Origin: Nitrososphaerales archaeon TH526
GTDB lineage: Archaea; Thermoproteota; Nitrososphaeria; Nitrososphaerales; Nitrososphaeraceae
Length of the DNA: 10,661 bases
NCBI GenBank assembly: GCA_014523665.1
Contig: JAATVR010000725.1
Span: forward strand, 1-10,661
Direction: 5' to 3'
Both the position numbers and the translations under genes were made by a program. Below the pieces are notes generated by a model. The model searched no databases and had not been told where the DNA came from. It worked only from the letters and a program-made list of their open reading frames with translations. This document shows, in pieces, positions 4,945-10,661 of this stretch; the first letter of the stretch is position 1; the number at the start of each line of letters is the position of its first letter.

Positions 4945-7287
4945 ATGGGTTTAGGTCGATTTAAGAATGGAAAATTTGATCTAGTTGTTGTAGCAAATTT
5001 TGCTATGACATCAGATGATTGGACGGCATGGGAAAGAACTCACAAGAAAGCATCCGAGATTTTGTATAACTCTTCTGAGGGCCAGATGCAATTTGGAAAA
5101 ATATTCGTTTGTGACGATAGTATTGGTTTAGATGTTGCCGACTTTATACTCCACCCGGAGTCGGGGGATGATCCTAGCTACAGCTCTGGAACTACATTTG
5201 GAGCCTCTGGCGCTGCATTACATTTAATGCCATACGTAAGGACACATGGACCGTTAACGATCCTACACGAAATGGGTCATTATGTCTGGGGTTTAGACGA
5301 GGAGTATTCCACTGAAACAACTCATGATGATATTGATAAAGTGAATCCTGCACCGGATAAAAAAACCATACCGATAAAAAATGCGACTTGGTCAAACGAT
5401 GAATTGGTGACATTAAAAGCTGAAGCAATCCTCTATTTCCCCGATATGGAGAGACATACTGTAATCGCTAACACAGCAACCACCGTGACGGTAAATTCAG
5501 ATTTTTCGGACTTACCTACAAACTCTACAGAAGATATCGTATTATACCAATTCCCTGCTCATTGTTCAGATGTCACTGATTCGAATTACTGTATTATGGA
5601 AAAAAGTCGAGACGCCGCGGGCTACTTTGATGATTTGGGAAATTGGGTAAATGTTCCTCATCCTGTTACAGAATATTGTACTCTTAGTAATCATGATCCA
5701 GATGGTGATACTGCACAAGATTACTATCATGGGAAGTCTTGCTGGGAATCAATCGTAGAGCTTCCACTCTATTCTAGTTTGACATTTTCTGATCCTGCAA
5801 ATTCGGGTCCAATAACAGGTTCGCAAATCCCAGAATGGGTCATTCTTGATAAACAACCTCGCTTTGCTTTGGTCTTGGATCGCTCTTATTCGATGCATGA
5901 AGGAACTAAATTGGCTGACACAAAAAGCGGAGCGATATACTGGTTAGATTTTTGTATGGAATCTAATGACCAACTAGCAATAATATGGTATAATCAGAAT
6001 ATTAACACAATCCTCGATTTAACTGTCGCCAATAGCATACCTGACTTGAGTAACACAATCGCCGACATAAACGCACTGACCCCAGCCGGAAAAACCAATA
6101 TCAGAGACGGATTAAACGAAGCACTTGATCAGATAGAAAGCCTTGCATCGAGGGCAGCAACTCAAGTAACACTGCTTTTGACTGATGGTCTTCATAATAG
6201 ACCCATCGGGACGAAAGCAGGTGAGGTTATTCCAGACTTTCAGGAATCGGGAGTTCGTATTTATGCGATTGGCGTTGGAGATCAGTCTAGTGTTGATATG
6301 GATACCCTCGATGATCTTGCATTCGAAACAGGCGGGCGCTCTTATTCGGTCGGTGATAATGCTCAATTGGACATCCAAACGAGTATGGCTGAGATTAATT
6401 TAGAAGTTAGAGGGGGTATAATTACAACGCAGCCAATACTATTTCCAGATAGCCAAAGTGTACAAATGGTGGAAAAACACAGACGGCGTTCTTGCGAAGA
6501 AATCATCAAGATGTTAGAAGTCAACCCAACAAATATTATAGAAGACTTACAGGCATACACTGGATCGCTTAAGGACAGAATCAAACTCATTCCAGTACAA
6601 GTTGAAGAGCAATGCAGCAGGGTTTCATTTACTCTAATATATCCAAAAAATAATGATATTCATCTATGTCTGATAGACCCCAAAGGTAAACTTGTTAACA
6701 TGTATGAGCCGAATATTCACCATGTAATTCGCAAGTCCCTCCATGAATTTGCTATCGTAGAGCAACCAACTGGAGGACGTTGGCATATGTTAGCTTTTCG
6801 ATCCAAGCCTGGACCCAGTGTTACAGCAAGGGCCATAGCTGGAGGGGAGAACAAGCATTTACAGGCTTTTGGTGATGTCACAAGAAATCCAGCTTTTAGT
6901 ACCCCGGTCAGGATTTGGGCGTCTGCAAGATGGAAAGATGAACTTTCAAATCTACGAGTGACTGCGACGGTGATTTCTCCTAATGGTTCCAGGCAGCTCG
7001 TTGTATTAGACGACAATAAATACGATGAACCTAACAGTGGTCTATATGAGGGATATATTACTCCTCACACAGAAGGGAGGTATCGAGTTATTATTCGAAT
7101 TGAAAACAAAGGGAATGCAATTATCGCAGGTCCCAATAAAAGGTTATTGCATACAGATAAAGCGTTACTATCATCGAAAAGTATGGCATCTCCATTTGTT
7201 AGGTCAATAATATGCTACTTTGACTATGGTAAGAGGCCTCCTGTGAGAGATATTGATAAAGATTCTAAAGAGGACATCAAACTCTGA
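4945..7287 (+). CDS. CLCA-like zinc metalloprotease with VWA domain
   Basis: The protein has 780 residues from ATG 4945. Residues 9-110 resemble the CLCA N-terminal domain (KFDLVVVANF near 10). HEMGHYVWGLDEEY at 108-121 fits the CLCA (MEROPS M87) motif HExxHxxxGxx(D/E)E: His108, Glu109, His112, and Glu119 (or Asp118) as likely third ligand. A Cys segment follows: Cys207, Cys216 (YCIMEKS), Cys245 (EYCTLSNHD), Cys266 (KSCWESI), echoing CLCA's FCTxxNH and CxxxSTWExI. A VWA domain (about 305-475) has an intact MIDAS: Asp312-x-Ser314-x-Ser316, Thr384, Asp414. From about 490 there are beta-rich regions, ending near 650-720 in an Ig-like piece (TATVISPNGSRQLVVLDD, GRYRVII) like the one before CLCA's fibronectin domain, which is absent. 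Animal CLCAs are secreted, self-cleaving and modulate channels. Here there is no signal peptide or membrane segment, so location and target are open. Confidence 0.85.
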   Translation: MGLGRFKNGKFDLVVVANFAMTSDDWTAWERTHKKASEILYNSSEGQMQFGKIFVCDDSIGLDVADFILHPESGDDPSYSSGTTFGASGAALHLMPYVRTHGPLTILHEMGHYVWGLDEEYSTETTHDDIDKVNPAPDKKTIPIKNATWSNDELVTLKAEAILYFPDMERHTVIANTATTVTVNSDFSDLPTNSTEDIVLYQFPAHCSDVTDSNYCIMEKSRDAAGYFDDLGNWVNVPHPVTEYCTLSNHDPDGDTAQDYYHGKSCWESIVELPLYSSLTFSDPANSGPITGSQIPEWVILDKQPRFALVLDRSYSMHEGTKLADTKSGAIYWLDFCMESNDQLAIIWYNQNINTILDLTVANSIPDLSNTIADINALTPAGKTNIRDGLNEALDQIESLASRAATQVTLLLTDGLHNRPIGTKAGEVIPDFQESGVRIYAIGVGDQSSVDMDTLDDLAFETGGRSYSVGDNAQLDIQTSMAEINLEVRGGIITTQPILFPDSQSVQMVEKHRRRSCEEIIKMLEVNPTNIIEDLQAYTGSLKDRIKLIPVQVEEQCSRVSFTLIYPKNNDIHLCLIDPKGKLVNMYEPNIHHVIRKSLHEFAIVEQPTGGRWHMLAFRSKPGPSVTARAIAGGENKHLQAFGDVTRNPAFSTPVRIWASARWKDELSNLRVTATVISPNGSRQLVVLDDNKYDEPNSGLYEGYITPHTEGRYRVIIRIENKGNAIIAGPNKRLLHTDKALLSSKSMASPFVRSIICYFDYGKRPPVRDIDKDSKEDIKL

Positions 7288-7370
7288 TGTTGGGTCCGAC
7301 CTGCTAAAGATTTAAGCCGGCGCTGCAAACCGTGGACATTTCATCGATATGGAGGGCTAATTAAACAATT

Positions 7371-7515
7371 ATGTGGTTAATCACAGATCACCTAAAAATC
7401 GCATTAATTCCAGATTGTGATAAATCGATTCCAAGTTATGAAATTTTGATTAAGGACAGTTTTCATTCAGGTTAATGAAAGGATAATACCAAATGATCAA
7501 GAGCTGACAAATTAG
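7371..7515 (+). pseudogene. small hypothetical gene with one-base frameshift
   Basis: ATG 7371 reads MWLITDHLKIALIPDCDKSI, then PSYEILIKDS. It runs out at TAA 7473-7475, but dropping one T from TTTT 7460-7463 continues as FIQVNERIIPNDQELTN to TAG 7513-7515. That stop directly abuts ATG 7516 of the next gene, which supports the repaired reading as the ancestral one: about 47 residues, first of three tightly packed genes. GGAGG at 7351-7355 is rather far (15 nt) to serve as its SD. The family is not recognised. It may be a true mutation or a homopolymer error. Confidence 0.5.
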
Positions 7516-7722
7516 ATGAAGATACATTTTAACGATCATAACAACGATTCTTGGTATAAAATAGAATTCTGTAAGATATTTAGAAATCCGAGAATATTCC
7601 GCAGATGTAAAAAAGTTTATAAGACAGAATGTACAGTCGTATTACATTATGCTGATGGAGATTGGGACGAGTTCGACATCTAGTTCTACGAAAATGACGC
7701 ATTCTATTTTATGAAAAGATGA
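7516..7722 (+). pseudogene. small basic hypothetical gene with in-frame amber codon
   Basis: ATG 7516 gives 55 residues (MKIHFNDHNNDSWYKIEF, RNPRIFRRCKKVYKTE, LHYADGDWDEFDI) to TAG 7681-7683. The frame then continues FYENDAFYFMKR to TGA 7720-7722. That TGA overlaps the ATG of the next gene in the ATGA arrangement typical of co-translated genes, so the natural end was probably 7722 and the TAG a later mutation (one base from CAG, Gln). A 55-residue product may still be made. The protein is rich in basic and aromatic residues and its function is unknown. It sits between the frameshifted ORF and the intact gene at 7719, apparently as the middle of an operon. Confidence 0.55.
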
Positions 7723-8039
7723 GAATTCTCATTTCTAAATATGATCCTGATTACTATGTTATAGTAGCTGAGGCATGGAAGCCAAAGAATAATGAGATTC
7801 AACAGCGTATATCGCCCAACTATCAATATGATGATATAACCAGGCTTCCACGTCATGAGAAAATGGAGGTTCTAGGTTTCGTTGCTAAAACTAAGAATAG
7901 TATCGATCAAAATCCTGATAAATCCGAGTCTTATGAAATCATAAGAGAGAAACAAAATGATGAAAAATCTAGAATCCTAGAGCTTAAAAAGATCTGTAAC
8001 GGTAGACTTATTTTCGGATGGAACATCAAGATCCTCTAG
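7719..8039 (+). CDS. conserved-looking hypothetical protein (PDKSExYEII family)
   Basis: This is a 106-residue intact ORF opening MRILISKYDPDYYVIVAEAW, with PRHEKMEVLGFVAKTKNS at about 44-61 and NPDKSESYEIIREK at 65-78, ending in a charged helix (DEKSRILELKK). There is no signal peptide or membrane segment, so it is probably cytoplasmic. The start at 7719 is fixed by the ATGA overlap with the preceding gene. A fragment of a second copy at 4596-4643 shows the family was duplicated locally. I cannot assign a function. It is the only undamaged member of its three-gene cluster, which suggests it is the one still selected. Confidence 0.75.
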   Translation: MRILISKYDPDYYVIVAEAWKPKNNEIQQRISPNYQYDDITRLPRHEKMEVLGFVAKTKNSIDQNPDKSESYEIIREKQNDEKSRILELKKICNGRLIFGWNIKIL

Positions 8040-8055
8040 TTTAGGCTTGAGATAG

Positions 8056-8280
8056 TTAGGTGCCCTTCCACGGAGCTTCGTCATAGAATGAGACCTCCTC
8101 CTGTGGAGTACTACCAGGAACAACAAATGGGTTCTCGTTCTAAATCGGCTTCCAATTCTTGTCCAATTACGAGTGCACCTAAAAACGTCTTCCCATTCTG
8201 CCGGAGAGAAATCATTTACATAGGTAGGATAAATTACTAGAATATCTTCATTGATCCTATTCAAAGATTCGGGATTTCAT
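8056..8280 (-). pseudogene. broken hypothetical gene read across three frames
   Basis: On the minus strand ATG 8278-8280 starts MKSRI. After a one-base shift, LNRINEDILVIYPTYVNDFS and PAEWEDV follow. After a second shift in a T5 run comes FLGALVIGQELEADLEREP. After a third shift VVPGSTPQEEVSFYDEAPWK leads to TAA 8056-8058. Each piece takes over where the previous becomes implausible, giving about 70 residues of acidic, protein-like sequence. The uninterrupted 95-codon frame 7977-8264 shares only the first part; its later Arg-rich part is antisense and out of frame. The family is unknown. Its 3' end faces the 3' end of the intact gene at 7719-8039. Confidence 0.5.
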
Positions 8281-8308
8281 GGGGCTCTTTAATAACAACC
8301 GATCCTGT

Positions 8309-8570
8309 ATGTCTATGATTAATAAACTTGGTAATCAAGGAGCTCGGAGCCGCAAGGAAACAGATATAGATTTAATAGGTTTGAACCGACATGGCCTGAC
8401 AAATTGGTTTATAAATTAACTTTGAAAATATTTCTGACAACAAGGATGTGATATCGGAAATAATAAAATTCCAAGATTGGGATAGGGTTAGGGGAAAAAG
8501 TCCGTCAGCTATAAAAAATATCCTGGAACAAAAAGAACCAATTCAACAAAATATAACCACAACACAATAA
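8309..8570 (+). pseudogene. broken hypothetical gene in two frames
   Basis: ATG 8309 opens 36 codons (MSMINKLGNQGARSRKETDI, DLIGLNRHGLTNWFIN) to TAA 8417-8419. Immediately after, another frame carries NFENISDNKDVISEIIKFQD, WDRVRGKSPSAIKNILEQKE and ends at TAA 8568-8570. Joining them gives about 86 residues of consistent composition, so one frameshift near 8414-8420 is the simplest reading. I do not recognise the family. No promoter is seen at leaderless distance. Two hairpins follow the stop. Confidence 0.42.
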
Positions 8571-8577
8571 GTCACGT

Positions 8578-8629
8578 CTATTATCTTTTTTATAATAGTA
8601 CGGCGCAAACTAGTATAGTTTGCTGTACT
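8578..8629. terminator. two tandem hairpins, possible terminator or regulatory structure
   Basis: Hairpin 1: CTATTAT (8578-8584) pairs with ATAATAG (8592-8598) around a loop of CTTTTTT. Hairpin 2: GCAAACTA (8605-8612) pairs with TAGTTTGC (8616-8623) around GTA, with an outer stem AGTAC (8597-8601) with GTACT (8625-8629) across a small asymmetric bulge. They begin 8 nt after the stop of the broken gene and end about 46 nt before the TATA box of the next gene. The T6 run fits archaeal U-tract termination; the function is inferred. Confidence 0.4.
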
Positions 8630-8674
8630 TGTCTTTCCTACCTTTGAAAAAGATAACCAAGTTCCGGAATATCT

Positions 8675-8680
8675 TTTATA
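8675..8680 (+). promoter_or_regulatory. TATA box of the Ig-like protein gene (TTTATA)
   Basis: TTTATA predicts initiation near 8703-8706, leaving a leader of about 8 nt before ATG 8713. It supports that start over the in-frame ATG at 8755, though the latter is not excluded. Confidence 0.45.
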
Positions 8681-8712
8681 CCAAATCTCTTATTATGAAT
8701 TCCTAAATCTGC

Positions 8713-9300
8713 ATGGTTAAGTGGTGTGCCGTGTCGTCCCATGCTGTACCTTTTATGCGAATAATCTACTTAATGATCGTAACGCTGGGTTTAATAGCTG
8801 CATCGGTAAAGATTGATAACTTCATTGATAAATATTTGTATCAAACTACAATTAGAGACAATGTATTTAGGTGGTTTCCACGTTGGGCATTGCCAGATAC
8901 TCCAATAAATAGCTCTCATGAAATATTTATTGAAAGATATAAAAGAAATAAGGGACCCTTAGATCTATTTGTTTCAACTTCAGTTTCTAAGAACCCAATT
9001 ACCGTTGGGGATGAGCAGACTGTGTCAATTTCAGCTTCTGACAGTAAAAGTGGAGAATTTGGGACGACTGTTTATGACGTCTCTATAGAAGGAAGAGTAA
9101 TAGATTCATCTGGAAAAACAGTTAAGAAATTTAATGATAATCCTGCTTATCCTGAAGGCCGGGCTATTGTTCTATACTCATGGGCATTAAGTACGAAATT
9201 AAAGCCGGGTGTTTTCAAAGTGATCATAGGTGCAAAGGCTCCGTATTTTAAATCAACATCAGCAACAACATCATTTGAAGTAGTACCAGTTAGATCCTAA
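8713..9300 (+). CDS. membrane-anchored protein with Ig-like domain
   Basis: This is a 195-residue protein. One hydrophobic segment (about 16-33, IIYLMIVTLGLIAASV) is an uncleaved anchor or signal. Residues about 80-192 look like a bacterial-type Ig fold: KNPITVGDEQTVSISASDS, then GRVIDSSGKTVKKF, then SWALSTKLKPGVFKVIIGA and TTSFEVVP at the end. This order (pre-strand, G-x-V-x-D-x-S-G, SW...KPGxFxV, SFEV) is common in exported archaeal surface proteins that stabilise or adhere. The domain would face outside the cell. ATG 8713 is preferred because of the TATA box at 8675; starting at 8755 would keep the membrane segment intact. The role beyond surface exposure is unknown. Confidence 0.8.
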   Translation: MVKWCAVSSHAVPFMRIIYLMIVTLGLIAASVKIDNFIDKYLYQTTIRDNVFRWFPRWALPDTPINSSHEIFIERYKRNKGPLDLFVSTSVSKNPITVGDEQTVSISASDSKSGEFGTTVYDVSIEGRVIDSSGKTVKKFNDNPAYPEGRAIVLYSWALSTKLKPGVFKVIIGAKAPYFKSTSATTSFEVVPVRS

Positions 9301-9323
9301 TAACTGCGAATTGCCTGTCTGGC

Positions 9324-9351
9324 TTGGGTACGGGATTGCATGTGATCCCAA
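9324..9351. terminator. possible hairpin between convergent genes
   Basis: GGGAT (9332-9336) can pair with ATCCC (9345-9349), or TTGGG (9324-9328) with CCCAA (9347-9351). There is no U-tract beside it, so a terminator role is weakly supported. The same stretch is open in another frame with a Cys-rich reading (CELPVWLGYGIACDPNAG), possibly a gene fragment. Confidence 0.22.
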
Positions 9352-9385
9352 CGCCGGAAGTTGTTATGGGGTTTTGCTTCTATTT

Positions 9386-9658
9386 TCATTCATCTTCAAA
9401 TTCGTTATCTTTCTGATTTGATCGTATTATAGACTTCAACTGATTGATGAGTTTATGTTGAGATAATAGTAGCGCCATGACGACGGGCTCACCTGGAAAT
9501 GGATGATCATGATTATTTATGGCTACGGCATATTTGTAACACTCAACTAATAATTTGGTCATTATAGTTTTATCATCCTCTAATGGCAGCTTCTCTATGA
9601 AACCGCGCCATGTCTCGATTTCTCTAGTAAGTACATCTTCTTCCGGAAATAAGCTCAT
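9386..9658 (-). CDS. hypothetical acidic helical protein
   Basis: From ATG 9656-9658 the product has 90 residues: MSLFPEEDVLTREIETWRGF, then IEKLPLEDDKTIMTKLLVEC, then PFPGEPVVMALLLSQHKLI and a charged tail ending NEFEDE. It is predicted largely helical and soluble, with no signal peptide. I prefer this ATG because AATAATAG lies about 26 nt upstream (leaderless pattern). A GTG at 9689-9691 would add 11 residues and could instead use TATTATAATA at 9721-9730. The family is not named by me; the regular helical pattern and clean composition argue it is a real gene. It is convergent with the Ig-like protein gene. Confidence 0.72.
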   Translation of the reverse strand: MSLFPEEDVLTREIETWRGFIEKLPLEDDKTIMTKLLVECYKYAVAINNHDHPFPGEPVVMALLLSQHKLINQLKSIIRSNQKDNEFEDE

Positions 9659-9679
9659 ATCAAATCGATGGTGCGCTCT

Positions 9680-9690
9680 ACTATTATTCA
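9680..9690 (-). promoter_or_regulatory. TATA-like element for the 9386-9658 gene
   Basis: The minus strand reads TGAATAATAG, centred near 9684, 26 nt upstream of ATG 9658. Confidence 0.35.
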
Positions 9691-9705
9691 CTGAAGTAAC
9701 ATGTC

Positions 9706-9738
9706 GGCTGGGAGTGGGGGTATTATAATATTCCAGCC
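9706..9738. repeat. inverted repeat enclosing G5 and a palindromic TATTATAATA
   Basis: GGCTGG (9706-9711) and CCAGCC (9733-9738) flank a G5 run and the perfect palindrome TATTATAATA (9721-9730). A C6 run (9742-9747) just outside could pair with the G5 as an alternative stem. The palindrome is a plausible TATA element for the minus-strand gene if it starts at GTG 9691. Confidence 0.4.
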
Positions 9739-9807
9739 AGCTCCCCCCGCGTCTGTAGAGTCAGCTGTGATCTATTAATTATTTTTGTTAAATATCACTG
9801 TCAAGAC

Positions 9808-9977
9808 ATGGCCAAACTAAACTTGTTCCCCCAAAACCCGAGCCCGAAAAGAGTCAAGCTCTCAAAATATTAGAAGAATCCAATCTACCGGAGCAAAAAG
9901 AAGAGCCAATGTTAATCGAATTTGATAATGAAATTGAATATCCGCGATGTAGTGTAGCTCCATTCCAACTTCGATGA
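9808..9977 (+). pseudogene. small hypothetical gene with an early frameshift
   Basis: ATG 9808 starts a frame that ends after 21 codons. The neighbouring frame is far more protein-like from the first few codons: QTKLVPPKPEPEKSQALKIL, EESNLPEQKEEPMLIEFDNE, YPRCSVAPFQLR to TGA 9975-9977. One missing base near 9811-9813 would join ATG to it and give about 57 residues, Pro- and Glu-rich. An AT-rich element near 9775-9785 sits about 26 nt upstream of ATG 9808, supporting that start. The function is unknown. It is convergent with the coiled-coil gene and divergent from the 9386-9658 gene. Confidence 0.42.
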
Positions 9978-9997
9978 TCTAATGAACTCATGTCCAC

Positions 9998-10537
9998 CTA
10001 AGATGTCGATCTTAATTTAGTAATTGAACATTGAGCGCTGATCTCATCTTCGGTATCTTGGAATTTAATTAATTTCTTTCTTAAACGATTTGCTTGCTTG
10101 AAGTCATAGTTAGCATTTGCGATTTCTATTGCTCGTGTTTCTGCACCATATTTCAGATCAGCCAAGCGCCCCAAAATACTCTCAAGAGTGTCTTTTTCAT
10201 TAATTAAAATGTCAGATTTGTGTAGATAATTATTCGAATCTTTTAGTTTCAAATTTAGCTCTTGAACTCGTTCTTGGACAGTGTTTTCAAACTCGATTGT
10301 CTCCATCATCTCTAAGCGCTTCTTGGTTATTGCAAGTTGTTGGCGCTCATCATTATCCCGGTTTAATATTGATTGGATGGTTCTTGTAGTCCATTGGAGA
10401 AACTCTATTTCATCGCGCCGATCAGCTATGTATAGCACATTCAGTTTCACGTTTGTTCCGATTTCTACTTCTTCTTTAAGAGCTCCAATCTTTTCATCTA
10501 CAATCTTTTGAAGCTCGACGAGTTTGTGTCTAGACAT
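9998..10537 (-). CDS. coiled-coil protein with C-terminal UVR-like motif
   Basis: From ATG 10535-10537 the product has 179 residues. Residues 1-60 are a mixed region (LVELQKIVDEKIGALKEEVE, LNVLYIADRRDEIEF). Residues about 62-125 are highly charged heptad-like helix (DERQQLAITKKRLEMMETIE, ERVQELNLKLKD), a probable coiled coil. Residues about 137-160 (EIANANYDFKQANRLRKKLI) match the spacing of the UVR motif of UvrB, UvrC and ClpC-type proteins (A-x4-DF-x2-A-x2-L-R-x2-I/L), a protein-interaction helix hairpin. There is no signal peptide. An upstream ATG (10645) would add 36 residues, but TTATATC at 10560-10566 lies 26 nt before ATG 10537, the leaderless pattern, and the extra residues do not look conserved. 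The UVR assignment is by eye only. Confidence 0.72.
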   Translation of the reverse strand: MSRHKLVELQKIVDEKIGALKEEVEIGTNVKLNVLYIADRRDEIEFLQWTTRTIQSILNRDNDERQQLAITKKRLEMMETIEFENTVQERVQELNLKLKDSNNYLHKSDILINEKDTLESILGRLADLKYGAETRAIEIANANYDFKQANRLRKKLIKFQDTEDEISAQCSITKLRSTS

Positions 10538-10559
10538 GAACCAATAACTCTCATTTGGC

Positions 10560-10566
10560 GATATAA
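10560..10566 (-). promoter_or_regulatory. TATA box of the coiled-coil gene
   Basis: The minus strand reads TTATATC centred near 10563, 26 nt before ATG 10537. It decides the shorter start. Confidence 0.5.
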
Positions 10567-10661
10567 TCAGTAACACACGATGAGAGCTGGGAGAGAGTAT
10601 GAGCCTATCGATGGTTATAGTCTGGCACACCGTACACTCTCCCATCTTATCTTATTCTGTG

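Noticed and set aside
5192..7210. Several open frames of 60-100 codons inside the CLCA-like gene on both strands
   Set aside because: Overlap a well-supported conserved coding sequence; shadows.
7681..7683. In-frame TAG as a pyrrolysine codon
   Set aside because: No evidence of pyrrolysine machinery and the suspected lineage is not known to use it; a nonsense mutation is simpler.
7977..8264. 95-codon minus-strand frame as an intact gene
   Set aside because: Its first part belongs to the multi-frame relic, but the rest is Arg/His-rich, runs antisense into the 7719-8039 gene and conflicts with better readings in the other two frames.
1..10661. tRNA or rRNA genes and CRISPR arrays
   Set aside because: Looked for T-arm patterns, rRNA-like GC-rich conserved blocks and regularly spaced repeats; apparent hits such as GTTCGATC at about 4473-4480 lack pairing arms, and no spaced repeat array is present.

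Overview
ORGANISM. The window looks like an accessory region of a soil ammonia-oxidising archaeon (Nitrososphaerales, perhaps Nitrososphaera or Nitrosocosmicus). The DNA is AT-rich and sparsely coding. Several starts sit about 26 nt downstream of a TATA-like element with no Shine-Dalgarno (SD) sequence, as in leaderless archaeal transcripts. The secreted proteins are of types common in that group: a signal peptide ending AHAQ, a PsbP-like domain, an Excalibur motif and an Ig-like domain. The lineage is inferred; no rRNA or housekeeping gene confirms it. LAYOUT. 1-390: broken C-terminus of a tyrosine recombinase. 549-1307 (+): secreted Excalibur-type protein, convergent with 1366-2094 (-), a secreted PsbP-like protein. 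2095-4801: long region with decayed coding tracts, strong TATA boxes and hairpins. It also holds a 51-residue minus-strand gene (3545-3700) with a textbook C2H2 zinc finger, whose TATA box lies inside an inverted repeat. 4802-7287: the centrepiece, a small frameshifted ORF followed by an intact protein of about 780 residues. That protein resembles animal CLCA proteins: zinc-metalloprotease motif, cysteine segment, VWA domain with complete MIDAS, then beta-rich domains. 7371-8039: three tightly abutting small genes, the first frameshifted, the second with an amber codon, the third intact; a relic of a paralogue of the third lies at 4596-4643. 8056-8570: two more multiply broken genes on opposite strands, then two hairpins. 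8713-9300 (+): membrane-anchored Ig-like protein. 9386-9658 (-), 9808-9977 (+, broken) and 9998-10537 (-): hypothetical genes, the last a coiled-coil protein with a UVR-like motif. HOW IT FITS. The window mixes intact exported or signalling-type genes with many small genes broken by single-base changes next to an integrase relic, as in a decaying integrated element or gene-turnover region. The best candidates for something undescribed are the archaeal CLCA-like protease with its small partner ORF, and the mini zinc-finger gene with its symmetrical promoter. Some frameshifts fall in homopolymers, so assembly error must be excluded before calling those genes dead.
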